Shown: one piece after another, positions 1 to 6,055 of the stretch | How the letters are laid out: each line of letters starts with the position of its first letter | Position numbering within the stretch: position 1 is the stretch's first letter | Source of the DNA: Chloroflexota bacterium | GTDB taxonomy: Bacteria; Chloroflexota; Dehalococcoidia; SAR202; UBA11138 | Direction of reading: 5' to 3' | DNA: 8,326 nt | NCBI GenBank assembly: GCA_022561955.1 | Contig: JADFQF010000046.1 | Span: 1 to 8,326, forward strand | The notes under the pieces: generated by a model | What the model was told of the DNA's origin: nothing | What the model saw: only the letters and a program-made list of their open reading frames with translations | Databases searched by the model: none | Made by a program: the position numbers and the translations under genes

Positions 1-214
1 CCTCTGCATGCAGAGCAACTCGTCGGAGGACTGGGCCATGGGCGACTACTGGGGCCCTATCGCCAACGAGACGCGGTCGTGGCTGGACCACCTGGCCACC
101 GGCACGCCTATCTCACACACGACGGCACGTGAAGGCCGCCTTACGCTGGAGGTCACCCTCGCCATCGAGGAGTCGGCGCACACGAAGCTGCCCGTCATGA
201 TCTCCGACCGATAA
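1..214 (+). CDS. Gfo/Idh/MocA-family oxidoreductase, C-terminal fragment (5' end outside window)
   Basis: The reading frame is open from the left edge (first full codon at position 2) and stops with TAA at 212-214, so only about the last 70 residues are visible. The segment reads as an aromatic DYWGPIANETRSWLDHL stretch, then a TPISHTTAREG turn, then a helix LTLEVTLAIEESAHTKLPV. This matches the usual end of Gfo/Idh/MocA NAD(P)-dependent sugar or inositol dehydrogenase-like proteins, where 'W...FLD.I..G.P..T..dG...levalAieeSa...PV' closes the C-terminal domain. The Rossmann fold and the catalytic Lys lie outside the window, so neither substrate nor activity can be judged. It is the only clear plus-strand gene and converges on the minus-strand operon ending at 345. 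The family call rests on the C-terminal pattern only and is moderately sure. Confidence 0.7.
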   Translation, partial: LCMQSNSSEDWAMGDYWGPIANETRSWLDHLATGTPISHTTAREGRLTLEVTLAIEESAHTKLPVMISDR

Positions 215-227
215 CTCCTGAGGAAGC

Positions 228-256
228 GCCCGTTCATGTATGTCACGTGAACGGGC
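228..256 (+). terminator. Hairpin after the oxidoreductase gene, probable terminator
   Basis: GCCCGTTCATGT (228-239) pairs with ACGTGAACGGGC (245-256): 12 pairs with one G-T wobble and a 5-base loop. It begins 13 bases after the TAA at 212-214. The downstream tail CTCTGGCTC is only weakly T-rich, so intrinsic termination is likely but not textbook. It lies in the convergent gap, so it may also serve as a barrier to minus-strand read-through. Confidence 0.5.
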
Positions 257-301
257 CTCTGGCTCAAGCTGGAGCGACTTGCTATCAGGGGTCAGCCGTG
301 C

Positions 302-319
302 GCCGAGGCTAGCCTTGGC
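302..319 (-). terminator. Weak hairpin downstream of the MBL-rhodanese gene
   Basis: GCCGAGG (302-308) and CCTTGGC (313-319) form a 7-pair stem with one wobble and a CTAG loop. It starts 25 bases past the minus-strand stop codon at 345-347. No T-tract follows on the minus strand, so it may be an mRNA 3'-end stabiliser rather than a true intrinsic terminator. Confidence 0.3.
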
Positions 320-344
320 AGGCTCGACGCCGGACGATATCCGT

Positions 345-1730
345 TTAGCCCTCTATTACGACCGAGCTCTTGCCATTGGCCTCTTCCCACGTGCCCATGC
401 CTCCGCTCAGGTTCATCAGCGGACCGATCCCCGCCATCTCCAGGATAGATAAGGCCGTGGAAGCGCGCTCACCGTGGCCGCAATATGCGAGGACAGGCCG
501 ATCTTTTGGTAACCTTTCGAGGCCTTCTTCCAGTGAGCCCAACGGAACGTGAATTGCTCCCTCAATATGCCCGGCTTCGTACTCACTGGGCTCCCTCACG
601 TCCAAGACTGTCGCCCCCTCTGCGATTACCTCACGGGCCCTCTCCGCATCCACGATTTCGATCCGGTCCGCTTCCGGCTTTCCGCTCGCTATCCACGCCT
701 CCATACCGCCATCCAGCCAGCCGGCGAACTTTTCGTGTCCAACCAGGAGCGACTCGTCGACCACACGATCCACAGAATAATCACCCGTGACAAATAGAAC
801 GGCCTTGTCCGGAGGCACTATCCATCCGAAGTAGGGCGCGTATAGACCTTCGAAGGGAACGTTTAGCGATCCAGGGATATGCGACTCAGAGAACTCCACA
901 TAAGGTCGCGCGTCAATAATGAGCGCCTCCCGCTGACGGACGTCGTCGAACTCCTCCACGGTGAGTGTCTGCGGCATCGGGATCTCGCTTCGAAGGCGAG
1001 GTCCCGACTGGTTGATAGGCCGCATTCGGAAGAAATAGCTTGGTATCCCGGCGGGAAACGTCGTGGGAAACCAGGAGACGAACTCGTCTTCGTCTTCTAT
1101 AGAGAACAGAGGGTTCTGTGCTCTCTGCTCACCCAGCGTCGAGGTGCGCTCGTCCCCTGCTCCCGCCGAGCAGAACGAGCCGCCGCCGTGGGTGGGATAG
1201 AGTAGCGTCTCATCTCCCAGCGAATTGAACGCCGTCCTGAAGGTCCTGTAGAGGGAGCGCGTCAGGGGCTCGGTCATGTCCGGCGATATGAGATCTGTGC
1301 GCGCCGCTCCTCCGACGATTAGAGCTCCACCGCTGAACAGAAGAGGTTCCGACTGTCCACGGCCGTTGAAGACGTAGCTCATGTGCTCCGGAGTATGGCC
1401 TGGGGTGGCAATCGCTTCAATCTGCACGCTGTATTCATTGACGAGTTGACCTGCTTTTATGGGCTTATGCGGAAACAGTGCTCCAGCCCCCGACGGCAGA
1501 TAGAGCGCGGCGTCGGTTGCTTTGGCGAGCTCCACAACCCCTGAAACAAAGTCCGCGTGCAGATGAGTCTCGAAGACGGCGACGATCTTCCAACCATGTG
1601 CTCTGGCGGTGTCAAGATAGCGGTCCACGCTGCGGTCCGGGTCGACGAGCACGGCTTCGCCGTCGCCCACCTGAAGCAGGTATGAGCTGTTGCCAAGCTT
1701 TTCGTGCACGAATGGTATTAAGTTCAACAT
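345..1730 (-). CDS. MBL-fold metallo-hydrolase with pseudo-rhodanese and rhodanese domains (persulfide dioxygenase/CstB-like)
   Basis: The 461-residue protein has three parts. Residues about 1-240 are a beta-lactamase-fold domain with THLHAD (H56, H58, D60), PGHT (H112) and THGGGSFC (H181, C187), followed by the TSTLGEQRAQNP segment typical of ETHE1-like rhodanese fusions. Residues about 255-353 are a rhodanese fold whose active loop reads FVTGDYS with no Cys. Residues about 357-455 are a second rhodanese with LDVREPSEYEAGHIEGAIHV and an intact YCGHGER loop (C417). This order and the inactive middle domain match Staphylococcus CstB, a cytoplasmic enzyme that oxidises low-molecular-weight persulfides and transfers sulfane sulfur. 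Oddity: where ETHE1/CstB proteins usually have FTGD, whose Asp binds the iron, this one reads FSGG (G135), so dioxygenase activity is uncertain. I chose ATG at 1730, six bases after AGGA; a TTG just before it leaves only three bases of spacing. The start lies 18 bases past the MFS gene, so the two are very likely co-transcribed. Confidence 0.9.
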   Translation of the reverse strand: MLNLIPFVHEKLGNSSYLLQVGDGEAVLVDPDRSVDRYLDTARAHGWKIVAVFETHLHADFVSGVVELAKATDAALYLPSGAGALFPHKPIKAGQLVNEYSVQIEAIATPGHTPEHMSYVFNGRGQSEPLLFSGGALIVGGAARTDLISPDMTEPLTRSLYRTFRTAFNSLGDETLLYPTHGGGSFCSAGAGDERTSTLGEQRAQNPLFSIEDEDEFVSWFPTTFPAGIPSYFFRMRPINQSGPRLRSEIPMPQTLTVEEFDDVRQREALIIDARPYVEFSESHIPGSLNVPFEGLYAPYFGWIVPPDKAVLFVTGDYSVDRVVDESLLVGHEKFAGWLDGGMEAWIASGKPEADRIEIVDAERAREVIAEGATVLDVREPSEYEAGHIEGAIHVPLGSLEEGLERLPKDRPVLAYCGHGERASTALSILEMAGIGPLMNLSGGMGTWEEANGKSSVVIEG

Positions 1731-1748
1731 CAATAATCCTCTTTTCTC

Positions 1749-3032
1749 TCAGGTTTTATTCGAATCGGATGCCAATGTTTGTAAGTTGGGGTCGCGCCTA
1801 ATTGTCGCCGCCGCCAGGACTCCGGAGCCCACTGTCACCGCCGCGACAACTTGGATCGACGCGCCAAAGCTAAATATGTCCGCGATTCCACCACCCACCA
1901 AGGCGCCTATGAAGATGCCGCTGTCCCTCCAGAACCGAAAGACCCCAATAGACGTGGCCCTCTCTCCAGGGGAGACGCTGTCGCTTATAGCCGCGAGTAG
2001 CGTAGGATATACCATTGCCGTGCCTATGCCAAGTACGGACATTGCTATGACCCAGCCAACAAACTCGGAGAACAGCCCTACCGCCGAAATCGCGAGTCCC
2101 TGTAGCAACATACCAGAGACTATCAGGAGCTTTCGACCCGCCATGTCGCTGATCCAACCCGTGCCGAGCTGTAACACGCCCCAGACCATCGGATAGATCG
2201 CGGCCAGAGCAGCGACCCTCCCCAGGTCCAGCCCATTTGCTGAAAAGTAGAGGGGGAATATCCCCCACGCGAGCCCATCGTTGAGGTTCTTCACTAGGCC
2301 CGCCTGCGTGATGCCAAAGAGATACGGTTTCCTCCATGTGGTATCGGCGAAGCCCTGCCTAAAGGTCGGGGGCTTGGCTAGTTGTAAAGGGTGCGTGGCC
2401 GACTCGAGCTCCACGAATCTCTTCGTATCTCGAACGAACAACACGCTAAAACCAAGTCCCAACGCCGCTAGTGCGATTCCCAGGTAAAACGGCTCGGGCC
2501 TTAGCCCATAATGCTGCGCAATCACACCCGTGAGGTATGCTGCCGCCGCGGCGGCTACGTAGCCCGCCATCTCATTTAGCCCCAGTGCCAGACCGCGCCT
2601 CCTGGGGCCGGCGAGGTCGATTTTCATATTGACCGTCATGGACCACGCCAGGCCCTGATTTACACCCAACAGCACGTTAGCGGCAATCACCCAGCTCCAT
2701 GACGGGGCCAGGATTATCATGAATGGCACCGGCAGCCCGAACAGCCAACCTGCGACAAGTACGCTTTTTCTGCTGAACCGCTGAGATAGATCGCCTGCGA
2801 ACAGGTTGGTCAGGGCCTTGGATATGCCGAAGGTTGCGATGAATGAAACGGCGGCGGTGCTAGACAAGATGCCGAACTCACTCTCGGCGAGTATTGGTAG
2901 GACCGAACGTTCCAGTCCCACCATACCCCCGACAAACAAGTTGACCGTCACCAGAAAGGCAAACTGCACCCGGTTCGCCCTCAGGCCCAATGAAACCTCC
3001 CTACTGGAGATGCTGCTTCGCGGATGTCGCAT
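1749..3032 (-). CDS. Major facilitator superfamily transporter, substrate unknown
   Basis: This is a 427-residue polytopic inner-membrane protein with about 12 hydrophobic segments in two halves, the normal MFS size. Motif A is seen in both halves: GDLSQRFSRK (residues 80-89, loop 2-3) and GWISDMAGRK (292-301, loop 8-9). A hydrophilic central loop with KRFVELESATHPLQLAKPP separates the halves. A basic GPRRRG segment after helix 4 and WRDSGIFIGALVGG in helix 11 are further MFS-like marks. It is probably a proton- or gradient-driven exporter or importer, but nothing in the sequence gives its substrate. It sits in an apparent operon between the hemolysin III gene and the MBL-rhodanese gene, so a sulfur compound is a possible cargo by context only. 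The start is uncertain: ATG at 3032 has only a weak GAG six bases upstream, and an in-frame TTG at 3053 would add seven residues and sit six bases from the upstream stop. Confidence 0.85.
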   Translation of the reverse strand: MRHPRSSISSREVSLGLRANRVQFAFLVTVNLFVGGMVGLERSVLPILAESEFGILSSTAAVSFIATFGISKALTNLFAGDLSQRFSRKSVLVAGWLFGLPVPFMIILAPSWSWVIAANVLLGVNQGLAWSMTVNMKIDLAGPRRRGLALGLNEMAGYVAAAAAAYLTGVIAQHYGLRPEPFYLGIALAALGLGFSVLFVRDTKRFVELESATHPLQLAKPPTFRQGFADTTWRKPYLFGITQAGLVKNLNDGLAWGIFPLYFSANGLDLGRVAALAAIYPMVWGVLQLGTGWISDMAGRKLLIVSGMLLQGLAISAVGLFSEFVGWVIAMSVLGIGTAMVYPTLLAAISDSVSPGERATSIGVFRFWRDSGIFIGALVGGGIADIFSFGASIQVVAAVTVGSGVLAAATIRRDPNLQTLASDSNKT

Positions 3033-3059
3033 GGTCAACTCAATCGCCCTCAATGGGCT

Positions 3060-3713
3060 CTAGTACGGCAGTACGTAGACGGCGACAACATAGTAGAAGA
3101 TGCCGCACGCGAAAACCACCATGGTGTGGAACGTCTCGTGGTAGCCAAATACTCGCGGTACGGGGTCCGGTCGACGGAACAGGTACACGAGGCCCCCCGA
3201 AGAGTACAGCAGGCCTCCGGCAATCAGCAGTAGAAGGGCCTCCAAGGGCAGGGCGGCCGCGACCTGCACAATCGGTATCAGCCCGATCCACCCGATCGCC
3301 AGATACGTGCTCACGCCCAGCCAGCGAGGCGAGCGCGGCACGAGGACCTTCATGATTATGCCCACGCCCGCCAGTCCCCAGACGACGGAAAGGACCGATA
3401 TGCCCCACGCGTTGCCCAGGAGCTTCAGCATAAACGGGGTGTACGTGCCGCCGATGAGGATGTATATCATCGCGTGGTCCATCCTCCTCACCACGCTGCG
3501 ATGAGAGTCGTTCCAGCTCACTACGTGATATATCGCGCTGGTGGTGAAGACCAGGATGAGGCTCGCGCCGAAGATGGCCGCGCCTACGTAATCGCGAGGC
3601 GAGTCCGACAGAATAAGAAGCATCACGAGCGCAGGCGGCGTCGTAACCGCGGCCACGAGATGGATGTAGCCGCGCAGGAGTGGCCTTGCGTCCGGGATCA
3701 CGTTTGAGACCAT
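3060..3713 (-). CDS. trhA: Hemolysin III / PAQR-family seven-helix membrane protein (TrhA-like)
   Basis: The protein is 217 residues long, the usual size of the bacterial hemolysin III branch, with about seven membrane helices. The three conserved PAQR metal-site elements are present: S59-x3-H63 in SAIYHVVSW, D79 in MDHAMIYILIGGTYTPF, and H192-x3-H196 in GYHETFHTMV. Members of this family are thought to be zinc-dependent hydrolase-like membrane proteins; in E. coli the homologue affects membrane energetics, and the haemolysin name comes from the Bacillus cereus protein. Nothing here shows it to be a toxin. The start is ATG at 3711-3713, with only a poor Shine-Dalgarno candidate (GGTAG) upstream. 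The MFS gene begins 6-27 bases after its TAG stop, so the two look co-transcribed. The gap to the aldo/keto reductase upstream is 107 bases. Confidence 0.9.
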   Translation of the reverse strand: MVSNVIPDARPLLRGYIHLVAAVTTPPALVMLLILSDSPRDYVGAAIFGASLILVFTTSAIYHVVSWNDSHRSVVRRMDHAMIYILIGGTYTPFMLKLLGNAWGISVLSVVWGLAGVGIIMKVLVPRSPRWLGVSTYLAIGWIGLIPIVQVAAALPLEALLLLIAGGLLYSSGGLVYLFRRPDPVPRVFGYHETFHTMVVFACGIFYYVVAVYVLPY

Positions 3714-3767
3714 CTTGATTATCTACCAGCGTCTCGGGCTTTCCAGAATCAACACCGTCATGAGCAT

Positions 3768-3793
3768 GAGGCCAACGGCCTATGGCCGTCCTC
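3768..3793 (-). other. Imperfect hairpin between the aldo/keto reductase and hemolysin III genes
   Basis: ACGGCC (3775-3780) and GGCCGT (3784-3789) flank a TAT loop, and outer GAGG (3768-3771) pairs with CCTC (3790-3793) across a three-base bulge. It lies in the 107-base gap between the two genes. No T-tract follows on the minus strand, so it could be a weak processing or attenuation site or chance. Confidence 0.3.
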
Positions 3794-3820
3794 GCATGGA
3801 TGCTCGATGCGTCGCACATT

Positions 3821-4765
3821 TTATATGTAGACGGCAATCTCGCCGAATACTTCCCGTATCCTGCGCTTGTCGGCTTCGGGCAGTGTCGGAATTTCCAGTG
3901 CCCTGACGTTGTCCTCCAGGTGGCGGACCGACGACGTGCCCGTCAGCACCGTCGAAATCGCGGGATGGTCGGCGGCAAACTTGTACGCGGCGTCTATCAC
4001 GGAATCCACATCATCGTGAACAAGCCAGCCCAACGGGTCTTCCTGGGGAAGGCTGTCCTGAGCGATAATGCCGTCCTGTTTCCACCGGGATATCTGGTCT
4101 CGCAGCAGGTCCGGTTGGGGAAGCTTGACCCTGACCGCCGCCATGTTGATGATCCCGACGTCGTGTTCGAGGGCCAGCGGCAGCGCCTCCTTGGCCGCAT
4201 AGAGGTTGAGGATGCCGTACTTCAGCATTATTGTGTCCCACAGCTCCGGGTGCGTCTTCAATGCGAGGACCGCGCTCTTGTGGTCGCCTTCGCCCATGAA
4301 GTGCTCGCTGAAGCCGATGAAGCGAATCTTACCCTGCTCTTGAAGCCGCTTCAACACGGGATAATGTTGGTCCACGACATCGAAGTAATCGTTGGAGTTG
4401 AGCACGTGGAACTGCATGATGTCCACGCAATCCGTATTCAGACGGCGTAGGCTGGCCTCGACCGAACGCTCTATGTCGTCCGGCGAGCGCAGGCTCCCAT
4501 CGCCGTTCTTGTACCTGCACTTCGTGGCCAGGACGTAAGAATCTTCGGGAAGCCTGCTCAGCGTCCGTCCCAGGATCGCCTCGCTGTCGCCGTACGCCTC
4601 GGAGGTATCGAAAAAGTTGATGCCCAGGTCGAGGCACCTCTGAATGAGCCGGTCTTGCTCCGTCGGCGATAGCCCGGTGTTCTGGCCGAGCTTGCTTGGG
4701 CCTCCGGAGCCATAGCTGACCAGCGAGACCTTTAGCCCGGTCCTTCCAAGTGTACGATACTGCAT
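3821..4765 (-). CDS. Aldo/keto reductase family oxidoreductase
   Basis: This 314-residue single-domain TIM-barrel protein has the normal AKR length. The catalytic tetrad is complete: D53 and Y58 in GINFFDTSEAYGDSE, K82 in LATKCRY, and H120 in DIMQFHVLN. The C-terminal segment STVLTGTSSVRHLEDNV (271-287) matches the NADP(H)-binding loop. It is therefore a cytoplasmic NAD(P)H-dependent carbonyl/aldose reductase or sugar dehydrogenase; the opening MQYRTLGRTGLKVSLVSYG is common in the sugar-dehydrogenase-like AKRs, but the substrate cannot be read. The start is ATG at 4763-4765, with GGAGG four bases upstream. The frame could be extended 18 residues to 4819, but that stretch (MAGRCFPGTPRRRTYGG) looks non-family and would put the ribosome site inside the gene. 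It is transcribed towards the hemolysin III operon. Confidence 0.93.
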   Translation of the reverse strand: MQYRTLGRTGLKVSLVSYGSGGPSKLGQNTGLSPTEQDRLIQRCLDLGINFFDTSEAYGDSEAILGRTLSRLPEDSYVLATKCRYKNGDGSLRSPDDIERSVEASLRRLNTDCVDIMQFHVLNSNDYFDVVDQHYPVLKRLQEQGKIRFIGFSEHFMGEGDHKSAVLALKTHPELWDTIMLKYGILNLYAAKEALPLALEHDVGIINMAAVRVKLPQPDLLRDQISRWKQDGIIAQDSLPQEDPLGWLVHDDVDSVIDAAYKFAADHPAISTVLTGTSSVRHLEDNVRALEIPTLPEADKRRIREVFGEIAVYI

Positions 4766-5114
4766 CCATCCTCCATACGTTCGGCGACGAGGCGTTCCGG
4801 GGAAACATCGCCCAGCCAACCGCTAAACTGGCTAGTATTTTACCGCAAACTTCGTAGATGCAGTCCAGAGGCGTTGCATTTCGAAAAAAGCCGACGGTTC
4901 CCCGAGCTTTTGCCTGACCGCGCCAAGGCGACTCCTCCCAGAGCAAACAGGAAAGCTCCATCGCGGTATGTTGAGGGCGGAGTGTTCTCGTCGTCGCGTC
5001 CGAAGTGTATCGCCGAACGAGCCAAGACAGGAAGGTAGAAGCTGCGTATGCCAATATCACGAAGACGTCTCAGGCAGTGCGGCTCGGCGCATCCTCGGTA
5101 GGAACAAGGACCAA
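4766..5114. other. Intergenic stretch without a supported gene
   Basis: About 350 bases lie between the aldo/keto reductase start and the hairpin at 5115. Only the GGAGG site at 4770-4774 and a possible minus-strand -10 box TAAAAT (near 4838-4843), without a convincing -35, can be pointed to. Short minus-strand frames at 4840-5060 code for two mildly hydrophobic patches in different frames, with no conserved motif. The stretch probably contains the promoter of the aldo/keto reductase gene; nothing else stands out. Confidence 0.5.
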
Positions 5115-5140
5115 CCAGGCATTCAGATCAGAATGCCTGG
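5115..5140 (-). terminator. Perfect 10-bp hairpin, probable terminator of the four-helix membrane protein gene
   Basis: CCAGGCATTC (5115-5124) and GAATGCCTGG (5131-5140) are perfect inverted copies around a six-base loop. On the minus strand the stem begins three bases after the TAG stop at 5144-5146 and is followed by TTGGTCCTTGTTCC, a moderately T-rich tail. The position and tail direction fit termination of the minus-strand gene. Confidence 0.7.
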
Positions 5141-5143
5141 GCC

Positions 5144-5629
5144 CTAACTCTCCCGGTACCGCAGCGCCCGATAGAGGTAGAGAGCCGCGGCCACGGCGTT
5201 TCCTCCAAAGACCGCACCAAGCATCATGCTGACGAACATGTAGTTGCGGGAAAAGACCGGCACCCTCAGGACCCCCCTGAACAGGGCGTATTGTGTATCG
5301 ACTCCGCGTATCTCGTTGACCAGCCAGGCGCCGACGACGGCTGTCCCAAGAATGAGGACGACGGACAGCAGCTGAATCCTGCGCGAGCTCTGTGTGTTCC
5401 ACCATGCCAACGCCGTCGGTACGGCCGCCGCTCCCCCTACTATCAACGCCTGCATCAGGAAGAACCAGCCCAGGCTCAGTTCCGGCCTGTCAAACGATAC
5501 TCCAATTACCCTCCAGGCGAGGAAACTGAGTACGACGGCTGACAACAACCCCAAGGTACTGCGAGCCAGGACGTTGACAAGCAGTTCGACCGTGATACCT
5601 TTTAATGCCTTCAGGGGCCCACCCACCAT
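5144..5629 (-). CDS. Unrecognised four-helix membrane protein
   Basis: This 161-residue protein has four predicted membrane segments at about 24-44, 53-76, 86-106 and 131-153. It has a short amphipathic N-terminus (MVGGPLKALKGITVELL) and a positively charged tail (LYRALRYRES), which suggests a cytoplasmic C-terminus. I do not recognise a family and see no catalytic motif, Cys pair or metal site. A glycine/alanine-rich last helix (GAVFGGNAVAAALYLY) and the basic SSRR between helices 2 and 3 are the only notable marks. The start is ATG at 5627-5629; no clear Shine-Dalgarno precedes it, so the true start is not certain. It appears to be a single-gene unit: a hairpin lies three bases after the stop and another ends 32 bases before the start. 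Codon use looks ordinary and the frame is long and clean, so I take it as a real gene. Confidence 0.75.
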   Translation of the reverse strand: MVGGPLKALKGITVELLVNVLARSTLGLLSAVVLSFLAWRVIGVSFDRPELSLGWFFLMQALIVGGAAAVPTALAWWNTQSSRRIQLLSVVLILGTAVVGAWLVNEIRGVDTQYALFRGVLRVPVFSRNYMFVSMMLGAVFGGNAVAAALYLYRALRYRES

Positions 5630-5661
5630 AGCATCGCCGCTATATCGCCGAATTAGCTAAA

Positions 5662-5701
5662 ACGCCAGAGGGCCTCGACGAATCTCTAGGCCCTCTGGCG
5701 T
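5662..5701 (-). terminator. Strong 14-bp hairpin with T-run, minus-strand terminator or attenuator
   Basis: ACGCCAGAGGGCCT (5662-5675) and AGGCCCTCTGGCGT (5688-5701) are perfect inverted copies with a 12-base loop. On the minus strand the stem runs into TTTT followed by AGCTAATT, while the plus-strand side has no T-tract, so it acts on minus-strand transcripts. It lies 34 bases after the stop of the small ORF at 5736-5912 and 32 bases before the start of the membrane protein gene. It may end the ABC-importer or small-ORF transcript, or serve as an attenuator in the leader of the membrane protein gene. Confidence 0.75.
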
Positions 5702-5735
5702 ATGACCGTGTTCCAACCTAATTGAATTGACGCAG

Positions 5736-5912
5736 CTACTGTGCTTTGGCAACTAGGTCCTGACATATCGTCAATCTGTCCGACTCTGATACTTGTATAT
5801 CTTCGGACTCTCCGATTCCTTCCTTTGGACCAGATCGGAGTCCGTCCCCACGGGCCGCCTCTACGGAGAGGGAAGCGAAGCAGCAGAGCATCACGTCCGG
5901 ATTCTTCGTCAT
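5736..5912 (-). CDS. Candidate 58-residue small protein, function unknown
   Basis: ATG at 5910-5912 opens a 58-codon frame ending with TAG at 5736-5738; GAGG sits four bases upstream of the ATG. The product begins MTKNPDVMLCCFASLSVEAA, continues with a glycine-rich, acidic middle (GPKEGIGESEDIQ) and ends DLVAKAQ. It has three Cys, no signal peptide and no membrane helix, and I recognise no family. In favour are the ribosome site and the strong terminator 34 bases past the stop. Against are the small size and an internal inverted repeat (5804-5844). In addition, the plus strand of its 5' part (a GAAGCGAAGCAGCAGAGCAT segment and ATTCTTCGTCATGCC) resembles dispersed intergenic repeats of the 'GATTCTTCG...' type, whose translations also give CFASL-like strings. 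It may be repeat-derived rather than a gene. Confidence 0.3.
   Translation of the reverse strand: MTKNPDVMLCCFASLSVEAARGDGLRSGPKEGIGESEDIQVSESDRLTICQDLVAKAQ
5804..5844. repeat. Inverted repeat with a 2-base bulge
   Basis: CGGACTCTCCGAT (5804-5816) pairs with ATCGGAGTCCG (5834-5844) when one TC is bulged out, giving an 11-pair stem around a 17-base loop. A looser copy of the left arm (TCTGTCCGACTCTGAT) lies just before it at 5775-5790. It falls inside the candidate small ORF and could be part of a structured RNA or a dispersed repeat. Confidence 0.45.
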
Positions 5913-5954
5913 GCCGCCTCGGATTTACATCGTTGGAAACTACTTCGTCACGGC

Positions 5955-6055
5955 ACTAGTACTTGGTTCCGAAAGTCAGCTTTATATCGTTATGGCTGCA
6001 GCAAGCCGCGCACGGCCTTTGAAGTGTGCGCGGATTTCCAACACTAAGTACTAGT
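5955..6055. repeat. Pair of 10-bp inverted repeats about 100 bases apart enclosing a second hairpin
   Basis: ACTAGTACTT (5955-5964) and AAGTACTAGT (6046-6055) are perfect inverted copies. Between them CCGCGCAC (6006-6013) pairs with GTGCGCGG (6026-6033) around a 12-base loop. The right copy overlaps the TAG stop of the DppC-type permease (6051-6053). No clear target-site duplication was seen beside the outer copies. The inner hairpin lies 18 bases beyond the permease stop on the minus strand but has no T-tract, so it may protect the 3' end of the importer mRNA rather than terminate it. Confidence 0.5.

Noticed and set aside
3060..3713. Reading the hemolysin III homologue as a toxin
   Set aside because: The family is widespread in harmless bacteria and its conserved metal site points to a membrane hydrolase-like or energetics role; nothing nearby is virulence-related.
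3040..3837. Open minus-strand frame of 265 codons over the hemolysin III gene
   Set aside because: Its product is rich in His, Arg and Gly, typical of a shadow frame in GC-rich DNA; the overlapping frame carries all the PAQR motifs.
3782..4450. Open plus-strand frame of 222 codons antisense to the aldo/keto reductase
   Set aside because: The opposite strand has a complete AKR catalytic tetrad; the antisense product has no recognisable domain.
4766..4819. 18-residue N-terminal extension of the aldo/keto reductase
   Set aside because: Family members start near MQYRTLGRTG, and GGAGG sits directly before the ATG at 4765.
4884..4907. T6 run on the minus strand after a GC-rich stretch, as a possible terminator
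   Set aside because: The preceding bases form no stem longer than about three pairs, and no gene on the minus strand ends just upstream.
4329..5060. Long minus-strand frame running from the 4766-5060 gap into the aldo/keto reductase gene
   Set aside because: Two thirds of it is a shadow of the AKR gene; the remaining N-terminal part has one hydrophobic patch but no ribosome site or motif. A decayed membrane-protein gene here was considered, but hydrophobic patches in two different frames are too little evidence.
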